Positions 27,060-35,249 of a DNA stretch of 42,979 nucleotides are shown here, piece by piece (position 1 is the first letter of the stretch; each line of letters begins with the position of its first letter). The position numbers were made by a program, and so were the translations under genes. The stretch comes from Chengkuizengella axinellae (lineage in GTDB: Bacteria; Bacillota; Bacilli; Paenibacillales; KCTC-33759), in contig NZ_JAVAMP010000024.1 in the NCBI RefSeq assembly GCF_030730905.1, positions 1 through 42,979 of the forward strand. The letters run 5' to 3'. The notes under the pieces are model-generated. The model worked only from the letters and a program-made list of their open reading frames with translations. It made no database searches and had not been told where the DNA came from.

Positions 27060-27653
27060 TTATCTTTTTGCCCTTCTTTTGCTATTTTTGGATCTTGTTC
27101 TTGAGCTTTTAGAACTATACTTTCTGTTTTTAGAAGAACCTGATCTCCTTCTCTTTCTTCTTTTTTTTCTTCTACTCCGATCCTCTAAAAGCGCAGCATC
27201 AGCAGCTGTAGCTGCTGCGGCTCCTTTCCCAAAAGAACCCAATAGCAATTTTAACATAGGAGAGAATTGTTGCATTTGCTTCATAAAGCCATTCATTTTA
27301 TTAATCGTATTAAAGATGCCCTCTACTCCGCCTAACTTATCAACCATGGATTTAATGTCACCAATGGGTAAATTGGAAAGTAAATCGCTGGCTCCGCCAC
27401 TACCGGCACTACCAGTACCGCCAGTACCGCCTGTTGTAGGTGTAGCAGTTGGTGCTTCCACTGGCAGATTCATATTTCTTGTTTCTTCAAAAGGAACAGC
27501 AGGTGGAAAGTCATTGCTCATCATTGGAAATTGATTCTGATTCGCTCCCGGAAAATCATTTCTTATACGAGCTCCATGAAAGTTATTTTGATTAGGTGGA
27601 GCCGCGTGCGTCACTGCTTTAGGATACTGATTTTGTCTTTTCAATTGGCCCAC
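27060..27653 (-). CDS. YqfQ/VrrA-like basic low-complexity protein
   Basis: A 197-residue protein with three zones. Residues 1-75 are rich in Asn, Gln, Phe and Pro. A Gly/Ser/Thr stretch follows (TTGGTGGTGSAGSGG). The central part, DLLSNLPIGDIKSMVDKLGGVEGI, is a conserved helical segment of the YqfQ/VrrA family. The C-terminus is a strongly basic Arg/Lys/Ser tail (RRKKRRKRRRSGSSKN) that could bind nucleic acid or polyanions. The start is given as GTG 27653 after AAGGA, with a short spacing; TTG at 27644 is an alternative. Function is unknown; relatives occur in spore formers. Confidence 0.75.
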   Translation of the reverse strand: MGQLKRQNQYPKAVTHAAPPNQNNFHGARIRNDFPGANQNQFPMMSNDFPPAVPFEETRNMNLPVEAPTATPTTGGTGGTGSAGSGGASDLLSNLPIGDIKSMVDKLGGVEGIFNTINKMNGFMKQMQQFSPMLKLLLGSFGKGAAAATAADAALLEDRSRRKKRRKRRRSGSSKNRKYSSKSSRTRSKNSKRRAKR

Positions 27654-28240
27654 AATCCTTTTTATATAGGTGCCCCAAAAAGTGCAATAAAAATTTTAGG
27701 TTACCTACTATTGATTTTGTTATACAATATGTAATAGGCATTCGTGTTGTATGGACGATTGTCACGATTCACAAAAAAAATTTCACTTCTCTTATCCCTA
27801 ATTTGATCTACATGAGTATGAATAAGAATTTATAATATGTAAAATGAAGTGAGATTGACAATTAATTTCTTAAAAGATGATGATCATGAATAACACAATG
27901 ATGTTAAAGTTGGATATATAAAATACTGAACTCTACACTTATCTCACATCTAACATGTGTAAATGCTACTAAAAAACATTTACAGTAAGAGCTAATGTAT
28001 CGGAAGATAATATAATATAGCCTTTGGAAGAGGACGCTGTTTCAGGAATTTGAAAGCGTTCTATTATTAAGGTTTTTAGTACATATCAATGTTCCATTCG
28101 AAGCTAATAGATGAGAGATAGGGATGAATAATTAATTTTATTCTGTAAAGTTTATACAATTGAACGTTTGAATGCATTAGTCACTTAAAGTATGATATGA
28201 TAATATAGAATAAAAAGTGTACATAGGGGATGAATAATAA
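27654..28240. other. Intergenic region of about 590 bases
   Basis: No gene is supported. GCCCCAAAAAGTGCA near 27673 resembles the left arm of the repeat near purN. A loose hairpin around 28034-28070 (ACGCTGTTTC / GAAAGCGT) is followed by a T-rich stretch and might be a terminator or the end of a small RNA. A promoter for the YerC gene should lie near 28180-28210 (TATGATATGATAATATAG). Confidence 0.35.
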
Positions 28241-28531
28241 ATGCAATTAAAAAAATTCAATGATAAATCTATAGAGCAATTATTTGAAGCGATTCTTTCT
28301 TTAGAGGATATTGAGGAGTGTTATACATTTTTTGATGATTTGTGTACTGTGAATGAAATCCAATCCTTGTCTCAACGCCTAGAAGTAGCGCGAATGCTAA
28401 GAAAAGGGAGCACCTACAATCAAATCGAAGCGGAAACAGGTGCAAGCACAGCGACGATTTCTAGAGTGAAAAGATGCCTGAATTACGGTAATGATGGTTA
28501 CCAAATGGCGTTAGAGAGAATCAAAAAGTAA
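28241..28531 (+). CDS. YerC/TrpR-related DNA-binding protein
   Basis: A 96-residue protein of the YerC/YecD family, related to the Trp repressor fold. The helix-turn-helix lies in ARMLRKGSTYNQIEAETGASTATISRVKRCL, residues 50-80; the last part is the recognition helix. YTFFDDLCTVNEIQSLSQRL is a family signature. GGGGATGAATAATAA precedes the ATG. The target genes are unknown. In B. subtilis yerC sits next to yerB; here the two are about 7 kb apart with accessory genes between. Confidence 0.9.
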   Translation: MQLKKFNDKSIEQLFEAILSLEDIEECYTFFDDLCTVNEIQSLSQRLEVARMLRKGSTYNQIEAETGASTATISRVKRCLNYGNDGYQMALERIKK

Positions 28532-28560
28532 AAACACGATTGTCCATCAGGAGGAGACAG

Positions 28561-29322
28561 ATGAAAAAATACGGTTTACTAGTGATAAGCCATGGTTCAA
28601 GAAATGAAAAATGGGTCCGTTTAGTTGACCAAGCTGTTGATGAAGTTGGGCTCGATGATTCCATTCCAAAGGAATCTTCTTTTTTGGAGTTAGTTGAAAA
28701 TCGCCTCATTCAAGATGGAATATACAGATTAGAAGATCAAGGGGTAACGGATATCATCGTTATCCCTTTATTTGTATCGTCTGGAAGCACCCATTTGGAT
28801 GAAATCAGCTATGCACTTGGAGTGATCTCAACTCCAATACTAGAAACGGATATGACACCAATGGATATAAACTCGAATATTCATTTAGGTGTTCCTGTAG
28901 ATGATGATCCTATCATTGCAAATATATTATATGAAAGAATTAAGGATTTATCTAAACACCCACAGCAGGAAGTTGTATGTATAGTGGGACATGGATCAAA
29001 AGAGAAAGGGTTTCATGCCAAGTGGAGAAGTGGACTAGAGTCATTGGCACAAAGGGTGCAGAAGCTCGGGGGTTTTGCTGGTTCAGATTCAGCTATGTTA
29101 TTACCTAATCAAGTCTACTGCAAAATGAAGGTCCTACATAAAAAATATCCAAACCATAAGGTGATTATTGTTCCTTTATTTCTAAGTGAGGGATATTTTA
29201 CGAATGATGTGATCCCGAGTCGATTAAAGGAATTCATCTACCTGTACAACGGAAAACCAATCTTACCTGACATAAAGATTTCCATATGGATCGAGCAGCA
29301 AGTAAATGATATGATAAAATGA
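28561..29322 (+). CDS. CbiX/SirB-type sirohydrochlorin chelatase-like protein
   Basis: A 253-residue two-domain protein. The first half begins KKYGLLVISHGSRN and carries VIPLFVSSGSTHLDEI. The second half begins VCIVGHGSKEKGFHAKW and carries VIIVPLFLSEGYFTNDVIPSRL. Each half repeats the SHGS/GHGS metal-binding His and the PLFLS-G--- motif of CbiX chelatases, which insert cobalt, nickel or iron into sirohydrochlorin. ATG at 28561 is preferred since AGGAGGAGACAG stands directly ahead. No other tetrapyrrole gene is nearby, so the metal and substrate remain open. It lies 29 bases after the YerC gene and is probably co-transcribed. Confidence 0.82.
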   Translation: MKKYGLLVISHGSRNEKWVRLVDQAVDEVGLDDSIPKESSFLELVENRLIQDGIYRLEDQGVTDIIVIPLFVSSGSTHLDEISYALGVISTPILETDMTPMDINSNIHLGVPVDDDPIIANILYERIKDLSKHPQQEVVCIVGHGSKEKGFHAKWRSGLESLAQRVQKLGGFAGSDSAMLLPNQVYCKMKVLHKKYPNHKVIIVPLFLSEGYFTNDVIPSRLKEFIYLYNGKPILPDIKISIWIEQQVNDMIK

Positions 29323-29350
29323 ACCTTTCTTTTAGTAGAAGGGTTCTTCA
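29318..29350 (+). terminator. Hairpin after the chelatase-like gene
   Basis: GAACCTTTCT and AGAAGGGTTC pair over ten positions around TTTAGT. Only a short T stretch follows, so its strength is uncertain. Confidence 0.55.
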
Positions 29351-29567
29351 CCTGTGTACTTTATATATCCTGTAGCCTTTTTATCACTCTATAAGTGAAG
29401 TCTATCCTTTTTCAATCCAATTTTTAGGTAGTTTAAAACAATAACATGTTGAATATATATGATTGAAGTGAAGTTTTGCTAGTTAGGCTTTTTCAATTTT
29501 TTAAGTTATAATTAGAAAAATAAGACATAGGTATGGTAGCACTGTATTTTAAAAGTAGGTGGAATTT

Positions 29568-30482
29568 ATGGTTAAGAGAGCAAGATTAATATATAACCCT
29601 TCATCGGGGAGAGAAGAAATGAAAAGAAGGCTGCCCGAGGTTTTAAAAAAGCTTGAAAAAGGCGGTTTTGAAACGTCCACGCATGAAACAAGCGGACAAG
29701 GAGATGCCATTAGAGCAGCGGAAGAAGCAGTCAAAAGAGAGTTTGACGTTGTTATTGCTGCAGGTGGAGATGGAACTTTGAATGAGGTTGTGAACGGATT
29801 GGCGAATCAGCCTTACCGTCCAAAATTAGGTATCCTTCCATTAGGCACTACAAACGATTTTGCAAGAGCATTAGGTATTCCTAAGAACTGGTCAAGAGCG
29901 TGTGATATTATTTTAAAAGAATATACCGAATTAATTGATATAGGTAAAGTAAATGATGAATACTTTATCAACATTGCAGGCGGAGGTTCATTAACAGAGT
30001 TGACTTACGAAGTCCCAAGCAAGCTGAAAACCATGTTAGGGCAGTTAGCATATTATATGAAGGGATTAGAAAAACTCCCCCAATTCCGTCCTATTCATTT
30101 ATCGATAAAATCAAAGGAAATCACCTTAGAAGACGAAGAGGTTATGATCTTTCTCATTGCTAACAGCAACTCTGTAGGTGGAATGGAAAAAATCGCACCT
30201 ACTGCAAGCTTGAGTGATGGTTTGTTTGATGTATTTATATTAAAAAAATGCAATTTGGCTGAATTCATTAGAATCGTATCCCTAACATTAAAGGGAGCGC
30301 ATTTGAATGATCCGCATGTCATTCACTTTAAATCCAATCATCTTCAAATTTCATCCTCTGACTATACACAAATTAATTTAGATGGAGAGTATGGCGGCAC
30401 ACTACCAAAAACATTTTCATTATTGCCATCCCATATTCCCATTTTTATAGACGAACTACGCATGACGACTTATAACGATTAA
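29568..30482 (+). CDS. dgkB: Diacylglycerol kinase DgkB-like (YerQ)
   Basis: A 304-residue lipid kinase of the DAGK catalytic family. The nucleotide-binding region is VVIAAGGDGTLNEVVNGL near residue 60, then LGILPLGTTNDFARALGIP, and SLSDGLFDVFIL near residue 205, all conserved in DgkB. It recycles diacylglycerol from lipoteichoic acid synthesis to phosphatidic acid at the membrane. ATG at 29568 is chosen with AGGTGG ahead; an in-frame GTG at 29559 overlaps that site. The RlmCD gene follows after 21 bases, as yerQ and yefA are adjacent in B. subtilis. Confidence 0.93.
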   Translation: MVKRARLIYNPSSGREEMKRRLPEVLKKLEKGGFETSTHETSGQGDAIRAAEEAVKREFDVVIAAGGDGTLNEVVNGLANQPYRPKLGILPLGTTNDFARALGIPKNWSRACDIILKEYTELIDIGKVNDEYFINIAGGGSLTELTYEVPSKLKTMLGQLAYYMKGLEKLPQFRPIHLSIKSKEITLEDEEVMIFLIANSNSVGGMEKIAPTASLSDGLFDVFILKKCNLAEFIRIVSLTLKGAHLNDPHVIHFKSNHLQISSSDYTQINLDGEYGGTLPKTFSLLPSHIPIFIDELRMTTYND

Positions 30483-30503
30483 AACTGGAGTGATCCATTA
30501 AAC

Positions 30504-31880
30504 ATGAGTACAACAACAAATAAACCTCCTGTTGCAAAAAACATGGATGTAATAATAGATATTATAGGCATAGGACATAGCGGAGAAGGGGTAGGCCGAA
30601 TAGACGGTTATACCCTTTTTATTAAGGGCGCGCTTCCTGGGGAAAAAGTAAAAGCAAAAGTAATAAAGGTAAAAAAAACTTACGGTTACGGAAAACTGTT
30701 GGAAATCGTAGAAAAAAGTGAAGGTAGAACAGAACCAGAGTGTGATATATACAATCAATGTGGGGGCTGTCAGCTTCAGCATATGGATTATAATGCACAG
30801 CTTGAATGGAAAAGACAGCGTGTCACAGATAATATGGAGCGGATTGGGAAGTTGGAGGGAGTAACTGTCCTTCCTACCCTTGGTATGGACGACCCATGGA
30901 ACTATCGTAATAAAGCACAGGTTCCTATTGGTGAACATGAAGGTGGTTTAGTTGGAGGTTTTTACGCACAAGGCAGCCATAGAATTATCGATATGGATAC
31001 GTGTAACATACAGCACGATTTGAATAATGATTTGATTCGTGAAGTAAAACATATTGCACAGCAATTAGGCATCTCAGCTTACAATGAAACAACTCACAAA
31101 GGTTTGCTTAGACATGTTGTGGTCAAAATAGCCATCCATACCAATGAAATTATGGTCGTATTGGTGACAAATGGTGAGCAGCTCCCAAAACAAAAACATT
31201 TTGTCTCTCAAATCCGTGATAAATTCAATCAAGTGGTGAGCATCTGTCAGAACGTGAATACGAAGAAAACAAATGTCATTTTTGGAGATCAAACGAAAAC
31301 ATTGTGGGGAAAAGACGTCATCTATGATTATATCGGAGAAGTGAAGTTCGCCATCTCCGCACGCTCTTTTTATCAAGTAAATCCTGTTCAAACGAAAGTT
31401 TTATATGAAAAAGCATTGGAATATGCTGGGCTCACAGGTGAAGAAACTGTGATCGACGCTTATTGTGGGATTGGGACGATTTCGTTGTTTTTAGCTCAAA
31501 AAGCAAAAAAAGTGTACGGTGTTGAAATTGTAAAAGAAGCAATAGAAGATGCTAGAGTGAATGCACAATTAAATGAGATGGATAATGTTGAGTTTGCAGT
31601 AGGTAAAGCGGAGGAAGTGATTCCGAAGTGGAAAGAGCAAGGGGTAGAAGCGGATGTGATTGTGGTTGATCCACCTCGCAAGGGGTGTGATGAGACCTTG
31701 TTGCAGACGATTATTGCAATGAAACCGAAGCGGGTTGTTTATGTTTCTTGTGATTCTGCTACTTTGGCTCGCGATTTGCGGATTTTGGAGGATGGCGGGT
31801 TTCGAACGGAGCGGGTTCAGCCTGTGGATATGTTTCCGCATACGGTGCATGTGGAGTGTGTTACTTCCTTGATTTATTAA
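30504..31880 (+). CDS. rlmCD: 23S rRNA (uracil-5-)-methyltransferase RlmCD
   Basis: A 458-residue RumA/TrmA-type enzyme. A TRAM domain occupies about residues 10-70. The cysteine cluster [14 protein letters not shown] (residues 76-89) fits the iron-sulfur motif. [21 protein letters not shown] and [16 protein letters not shown] form the SAM site. VDPPRKGC and [15 protein letters not shown] near the end hold the catalytic residues. The B. subtilis homologue YefA (RlmCD) methylates U747 and U1939 of 23S rRNA; that both sites are modified here is inferred from the family. CTGGAGTGA lies before the ATG. Confidence 0.93.
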   Translation: MSTTTNKPPVAKNMDVIIDIIGIGHSGEGVGRIDGYTLFIKGALPGEKVKAKVIKVKKTYGYGKLLEIVEKSEGRTEPECDIYNQCGGCQLQHMDYNAQLEWKRQRVTDNMERIGKLEGVTVLPTLGMDDPWNYRNKAQVPIGEHEGGLVGGFYAQGSHRIIDMDTCNIQHDLNNDLIREVKHIAQQLGISAYNETTHKGLLRHVVVKIAIHTNEIMVVLVTNGEQLPKQKHFVSQIRDKFNQVVSICQNVNTKKTNVIFGDQTKTLWGKDVIYDYIGEVKFAISARSFYQVNPVQTKVLYEKALEYAGLTGEETVIDAYCGIGTISLFLAQKAKKVYGVEIVKEAIEDARVNAQLNEMDNVEFAVGKAEEVIPKWKEQGVEADVIVVDPPRKGCDETLLQTIIAMKPKRVVYVSCDSATLARDLRILEDGGFRTERVQPVDMFPHTVHVECVTSLIY

Positions 31881-31909
31881 AGGTTTAAGTGAATGGATGT
31901 TATAGATGG

Positions 31910-31980
31910 GGACGAATTGGGGACGGGATTTGAATAAAACTTTCTTTTCTGTGGTTTTAAACGTCCCCGATATTTTTTTT
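31910..31980 (+). repeat. GGGGAC palindrome, REP-like, with terminator-like tail
   Basis: GGGGACG occurs twice on the left (near 31910 and 31922) and faces CGTCCCC at 31962-31968. Inner arms TAAAAC and GTTTTA extend the pairing. A run of eight T residues follows. The form recalls the REP-type palindromes associated with RAYT transposases; it may also end the rlmCD transcript. Its right arm overlaps the decayed integrase frame. Confidence 0.6.
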
Positions 31981-32420
31981 CTGATTAGGTAAAATAGAGT
32001 CGAATTTATTAGCAGCTTCTTTGTCTGCTTGTTGGAGAACTTGTCCAAGTGGAAAGGTTCTTTTTCTAGAACTTCAAATAGATCATGAATTTCTTCGGGA
32101 GAATACACATTTCTTTCTTGGTGCTCAACCTTCGGTTTTTCACATTTAAAACTGGATTTGATTTAATGATTTGCCATTCCACAGCTCTTGATAGGACATT
32201 TTTTAATATCCGGTAAATATATTCTATTGTCCCGCTTGAAAGTGATCCACTTTTTCCGTCTTGACGACTTCCTTCTTATTCAAGTGAGTTGATAAAATCA
32301 AGAATATGAAAAGTTTTGATTTGATCCAATTTCATATGACCAAAGACAAGGAGAATTCTATTTTTTAAAAACCTCTGTAATATTGGCGGAATAAGAATTT
32401 TCTCTGTAAACCCTCCAATT
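31957..32420 (-). pseudogene. Decayed phage-type tyrosine recombinase (integrase)
   Basis: The minus strand encodes scattered integrase segments in the right order. N-terminal: VFGHMKLDQIKTFHILDFINSLE, a stop near 32277, then EGSRQDGKSGSLSSGTIEYIYR. Core-binding: ILKNVLSRAVEWQIIKSNP. After a one-base shift: PKVEHQERNVYSPEEIHDLFEVLEKE. Then a jump to a C-terminal-type tail, LQQADKEAANKFDSIL, ending at TAA 31957. The central catalytic domain with Arg-His-Arg-Tyr residues is deleted. It must be a dead relic of a phage or integrative element. The upstream boundary is approximate. Confidence 0.8.
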
Positions 32421-32712
32421 AATCTCCCTGAAATAAAACTTAAACCAAAAAAGAAAAGCACAGGAATTTGTAAATGCTGTGAAGATCCAACCACTAATCA
32501 ATTAGATTCTATGATAGGAGGTAATTTTAATATATTAATAAACACTTTCCCATTTCAAGGGATAATCACTAATGTAGGAGAAGGGATTGTAATGTTCCCC
32601 CAAATGTTAGAATTCAAAATCATTGTAGATAGGTCTATCTTATACAACTTCTACATACATTTTAACTATAAAATTAGAAAACATATGTTTTCTAATCTAG
32701 GGGGAATTAAAA
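32421..32712. other. Intergenic region between integrase relic and stalk-domain gene
   Basis: No supported gene. A plus-strand frame from 32511 runs into the next gene out of frame and is not credible as a full gene. The inverted stretch AAACATATGTTT just before the leader of the next gene is a short palindrome that might be a regulatory site. Confidence 0.3.
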
Positions 32713-33090
32713 ATGAAAAAAACGATCTTATTCATAGTAATCGGGTTATTAATTGCTTCCACCAGTGCGTTTGCAGGGGCTGCTTACATGAAAAAACAGA
32801 TTGAAGTTACGATTTATCCAGATTTAGAGCTTTACTTCAATGAAGAAAAATATGAGGCTGAGAACAATGACAACCCAGGTGAATTCTTTAACGGCTTAAC
32901 TTATGTGCCACTAACGATGATCTATGAAGGAACGACCTATGTTCCGTTAAGATTTTTCTCCAACCAAATGGGCGTACCAGAAGATGAAGTGACTTGGATT
33001 CCGGAGGTTCCGCAAATATGGGTCGGAGGCAAACCACCTGTAACACCGATAGATGGACCGATTGATATAAAACCACCAAATACCCCGTAA
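32713..33090 (+). CDS. Secreted protein with copper amine oxidase N-like (stalk) domain
   Basis: A 125-residue protein with a signal peptide (KKTILFIVIGLLIASTSAFAGAA) likely cleaved near residue 21-24. The mature part contains GLTYVPLTM and EGTTYVPLRFFSNQMGVPEDEVTW, the Gly-x-x-Tyr-Val-Pro-Leu-Arg motif of the 'copper amine oxidase N-terminal' stalk domain common in Paenibacillaceae surface proteins. The C-terminus is Pro-rich (PPVTPIDGPIDIKPPN). AGGGGGAATT precedes the ATG. It is a short secreted or wall-associated protein of unknown role; the domain does not imply amine oxidase activity. Confidence 0.75.
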   Translation: MKKTILFIVIGLLIASTSAFAGAAYMKKQIEVTIYPDLELYFNEEKYEAENNDNPGEFFNGLTYVPLTMIYEGTTYVPLRFFSNQMGVPEDEVTWIPEVPQIWVGGKPPVTPIDGPIDIKPPNTP

Positions 33091-33421
33091 GCAACTGGCG
33101 ATGATTGGATTCGATTATATTCCCTCAGACTGCGGTTTGGGGGGGGTTGTGATGGTTGCAACCTCTGTAAAAATAAAAGTTCCAACGCAATAATAAAGTG
33201 TAATCGTAATCATTTATCACTGGCAATAGGACTTTTGACATGATTGGATAACAAGAGCCAAATGAAGGGAGACTTTCACATTTGTCTCTGTGAGAGACTG
33301 AAGATGAAATTGCCCGTCTATTCGACAATGGAGAATTTATATAAAGTATGAAAAAGGTGACGTGATGATATTTGATTATTCTTCATGCTTTTATATAGTT
33401 AAGAACCTAAAGTCTTGATCT
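33091..33421. other. Intergenic region with an eight-G tract
   Basis: A run of eight G residues lies at 33139-33146, in an otherwise AT-rich spacer. Frames are short and I see no gene. A fragment ETEDEIARLFDNGEF near 33298-33340 looks protein-like but is too short to assign. Confidence 0.35.
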
Positions 33422-33907
33422 CTAGATTATTGTGTTTGGGTTAACTCTAGTTATTGAACATGTAGAATAAATATCTAAAAACCCACCTTCAGAGGGATCA
33501 AATCCTAGAACAATTCCTTCGCCTACTCCTATTATTTCATCTGTAAAAGACACATCTGGCCCAATAAATTCTATTTCAAAAGTATTCCCAATCTCAAATT
33601 TAAGCAAATTTGTCATAGGGTCTTCACAGCAAGCACATCTCCCTTTACTTTTTCTTATAGGTTTTAAAGCGGATAACACACTTGAGATTATTGTACCTGT
33701 AGGACCTTGAATATTCATTTGAGTAATTTGACAAACTGGAATATCTCCACCAGTAGTTGACACAATAAAATTATCTATACCAGTAATGATAGTATCAATA
33801 CTACTAACAGCTGTTTGGATTTCTACTGTCTCCCCAACCAATTCCTCCAAAACACACTGCATCGGGCAAACACAACAATCACACTTAGATTCATCAAAAA
33901 CACCCAT
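33422..33907 (-). CDS. Cys-rich protein with internal duplication, unknown family
   Basis: A 161-residue protein without signal peptide or membrane segment. The N-half begins CDCCVCPMQCVLEELVGETVEI and ends CQIT; the C-half begins CACCEDPMTNLLKFEIGNTFEI and ends CSIT. The two halves share C-x-C-C-x-x-P-M, a Leu, G-x-T-x-E-I, and the final C-x-I-T, so the protein is an internal repeat. The cysteines suggest disulfide cross-linking or metal binding, as in spore coat or crust proteins; this is an inference. AAGGATGTGATATT precedes the ATG on the minus strand. Confidence 0.7.
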   Translation of the reverse strand: MGVFDESKCDCCVCPMQCVLEELVGETVEIQTAVSSIDTIITGIDNFIVSTTGGDIPVCQITQMNIQGPTGTIISSVLSALKPIRKSKGRCACCEDPMTNLLKFEIGNTFEIEFIGPDVSFTDEIIGVGEGIVLGFDPSEGGFLDIYSTCSITRVNPNTII

Positions 33908-34463
33908 AATATCACATCCTTATAGTTTTTTACATTGTATGAATTAAATTATTGCTTTGACTGGACGTGTAACCATTTCTAAAAAATGTACTCTTGCACA
34001 TTTCCATGTATCCCTTATATAACAAGAGCGAATGTTCTATAAGAGATGAATCATTGACGAAAACCAAATGAATATGAAGTATGCAACACCACCAAAAGGA
34101 TTGCCCAAAAATGTTTGAACTGAAAATGCCCTTATATGGCAGGCACAAGACTCTGGTGTTCCGTGTGTAAGTATACAAATGGAAACTTATGCTCACCAGT
34201 ATGTAAATTGATAGGGAAAAAGGATGTATAGTAGTAAAGTAATACGTTTTTAAAATAATACATTATTTATACAATATTACCCAGGAGAATTAATAATTTT
34301 ATTGGTGATACTTTCGAATCAGGTGGAGTAAAGTCTCCGTCTGATTTCTCTATGTTTAAGCATTGCATAAACTAGCTCGCTTTTTTACAATGAGTTATAT
34401 ATGATAATCAAAAACGGATATAATTATATTAAATCATTGATAAGGGGATAGGAGACGAATTAG
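33908..34463. other. Intergenic region of about 550 bases
   Basis: No supported gene. It holds the divergent leaders of the Cys-rich protein (minus) and the ABC transporter (plus), and a 12-pair hairpin at 34317-34346. A minus-strand frame at 33930-34196 has no ribosome binding site and no protein-like pattern. Confidence 0.4.
34317..34346 (+). terminator. Hairpin upstream of the ABC operon
   Basis: AATCAGGTGGAG and CTCCGTCTGATT pair over all 12 positions with two G-U pairs, around TAAAGT. The following sequence is only moderately T-rich (TCTCTATGTTT), so it may be a terminator or a leader structure of the ABC genes. Confidence 0.5.
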
Positions 34464-35249
34464 ATGGAAGAAGTTGTATTATCAATTAAAAATATGAAAA
34501 AAGATTATGGTACAAAAACTGTCCTAGATGGTGTATCTCTCCAAGTAAGAAGAGGAGAAATCATTGGTTATATCGGTCCTAATGGAGCTGGGAAAAGCAC
34601 GACGGTTAAAATCATGCTAGGTATTGAACATGACTATTCTGGTGAGGTGAAACTTTTCGATCACGATATCTCTAATGGGGATGTTGAGTATAAAAGAAAA
34701 ATTGGATATGTGCCGGAAATCGCCGAACTATATGATAATTTAACTGCCCATGAATATTTAACCTTTATTGGTGAATTGTACGGTCTTGATTTTAACTTTG
34801 TTGATTATAAGGCTAAAACTTTAATGGAACTATTCGGTGTTGGTGAAGTATATCATTCTCGAATAGCTTCTTACTCAAAAGGTATGCGACAAAAGCTTTT
34901 AATTATATCAAGTTTATTGCATGATCCTGAATTATTGTTTTTTGATGAACCTATTAATGGTTTGGATGCAAATAGTGTGATGATTTTCAAAGAAATCATG
35001 TCCCAGCTTGCAGATCGAGGAAAAACAATCTTTTATTCTTCTCATATTATGGATGTGGTCGAAAAAATCAGCAGCCGTATCATTCTTCTGAATGACGGTA
35101 AAATAGCAGCAGATGGAACTTTTGAAGATTTATCGCGGGAAAATACGGAAGGCTCTCTTGAACAAATTTTTAATCAACTTACTGGATTTAGTGAACATAA
35201 AGAACTTGGTTCACGATTTGTTTCTGTTGTACGTGAGATGGAAGAATGA
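34464..35249 (+). CDS. ABC transporter ATP-binding protein
   Basis: A 261-residue ATPase. Walker A GPNGAGKST (residues 38-46), signature SYSKGMRQKLL near residue 138, Walker B ELLFFDEPINGLD near residue 157, and the switch His in YSSHIMDV. It belongs to the CcmA/YxlF-type family of drug, lantibiotic or polysaccharide exporters. The substrate cannot be told. ATAGGAGACG precedes the ATG. The stop overlaps the permease start (ATGA), so the two are coupled and surely work together. Confidence 0.95.
   Translation: MEEVVLSIKNMKKDYGTKTVLDGVSLQVRRGEIIGYIGPNGAGKSTTVKIMLGIEHDYSGEVKLFDHDISNGDVEYKRKIGYVPEIAELYDNLTAHEYLTFIGELYGLDFNFVDYKAKTLMELFGVGEVYHSRIASYSKGMRQKLLIISSLLHDPELLFFDEPINGLDANSVMIFKEIMSQLADRGKTIFYSSHIMDVVEKISSRIILLNDGKIAADGTFEDLSRENTEGSLEQIFNQLTGFSEHKELGSRFVSVVREMEE

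Noticed and set aside
26947-27534. 195-codon plus-strand ORF with many Leu residues
   Set aside because: It is antisense to the YqfQ/VrrA-like gene and its Leu/Phe-rich product is the mirror of the Lys/Arg-rich tail; it has no suitable ribosome binding site.
32511-32804. 97-codon plus-strand ORF
   Set aside because: It runs into the stalk-domain gene in a different frame. Its first part may be a gene scrap but the whole is not credible.
33930-34196. 88-codon minus-strand ORF
   Set aside because: No ribosome binding site and an implausible mix of residues; probably chance in a noncoding spacer.
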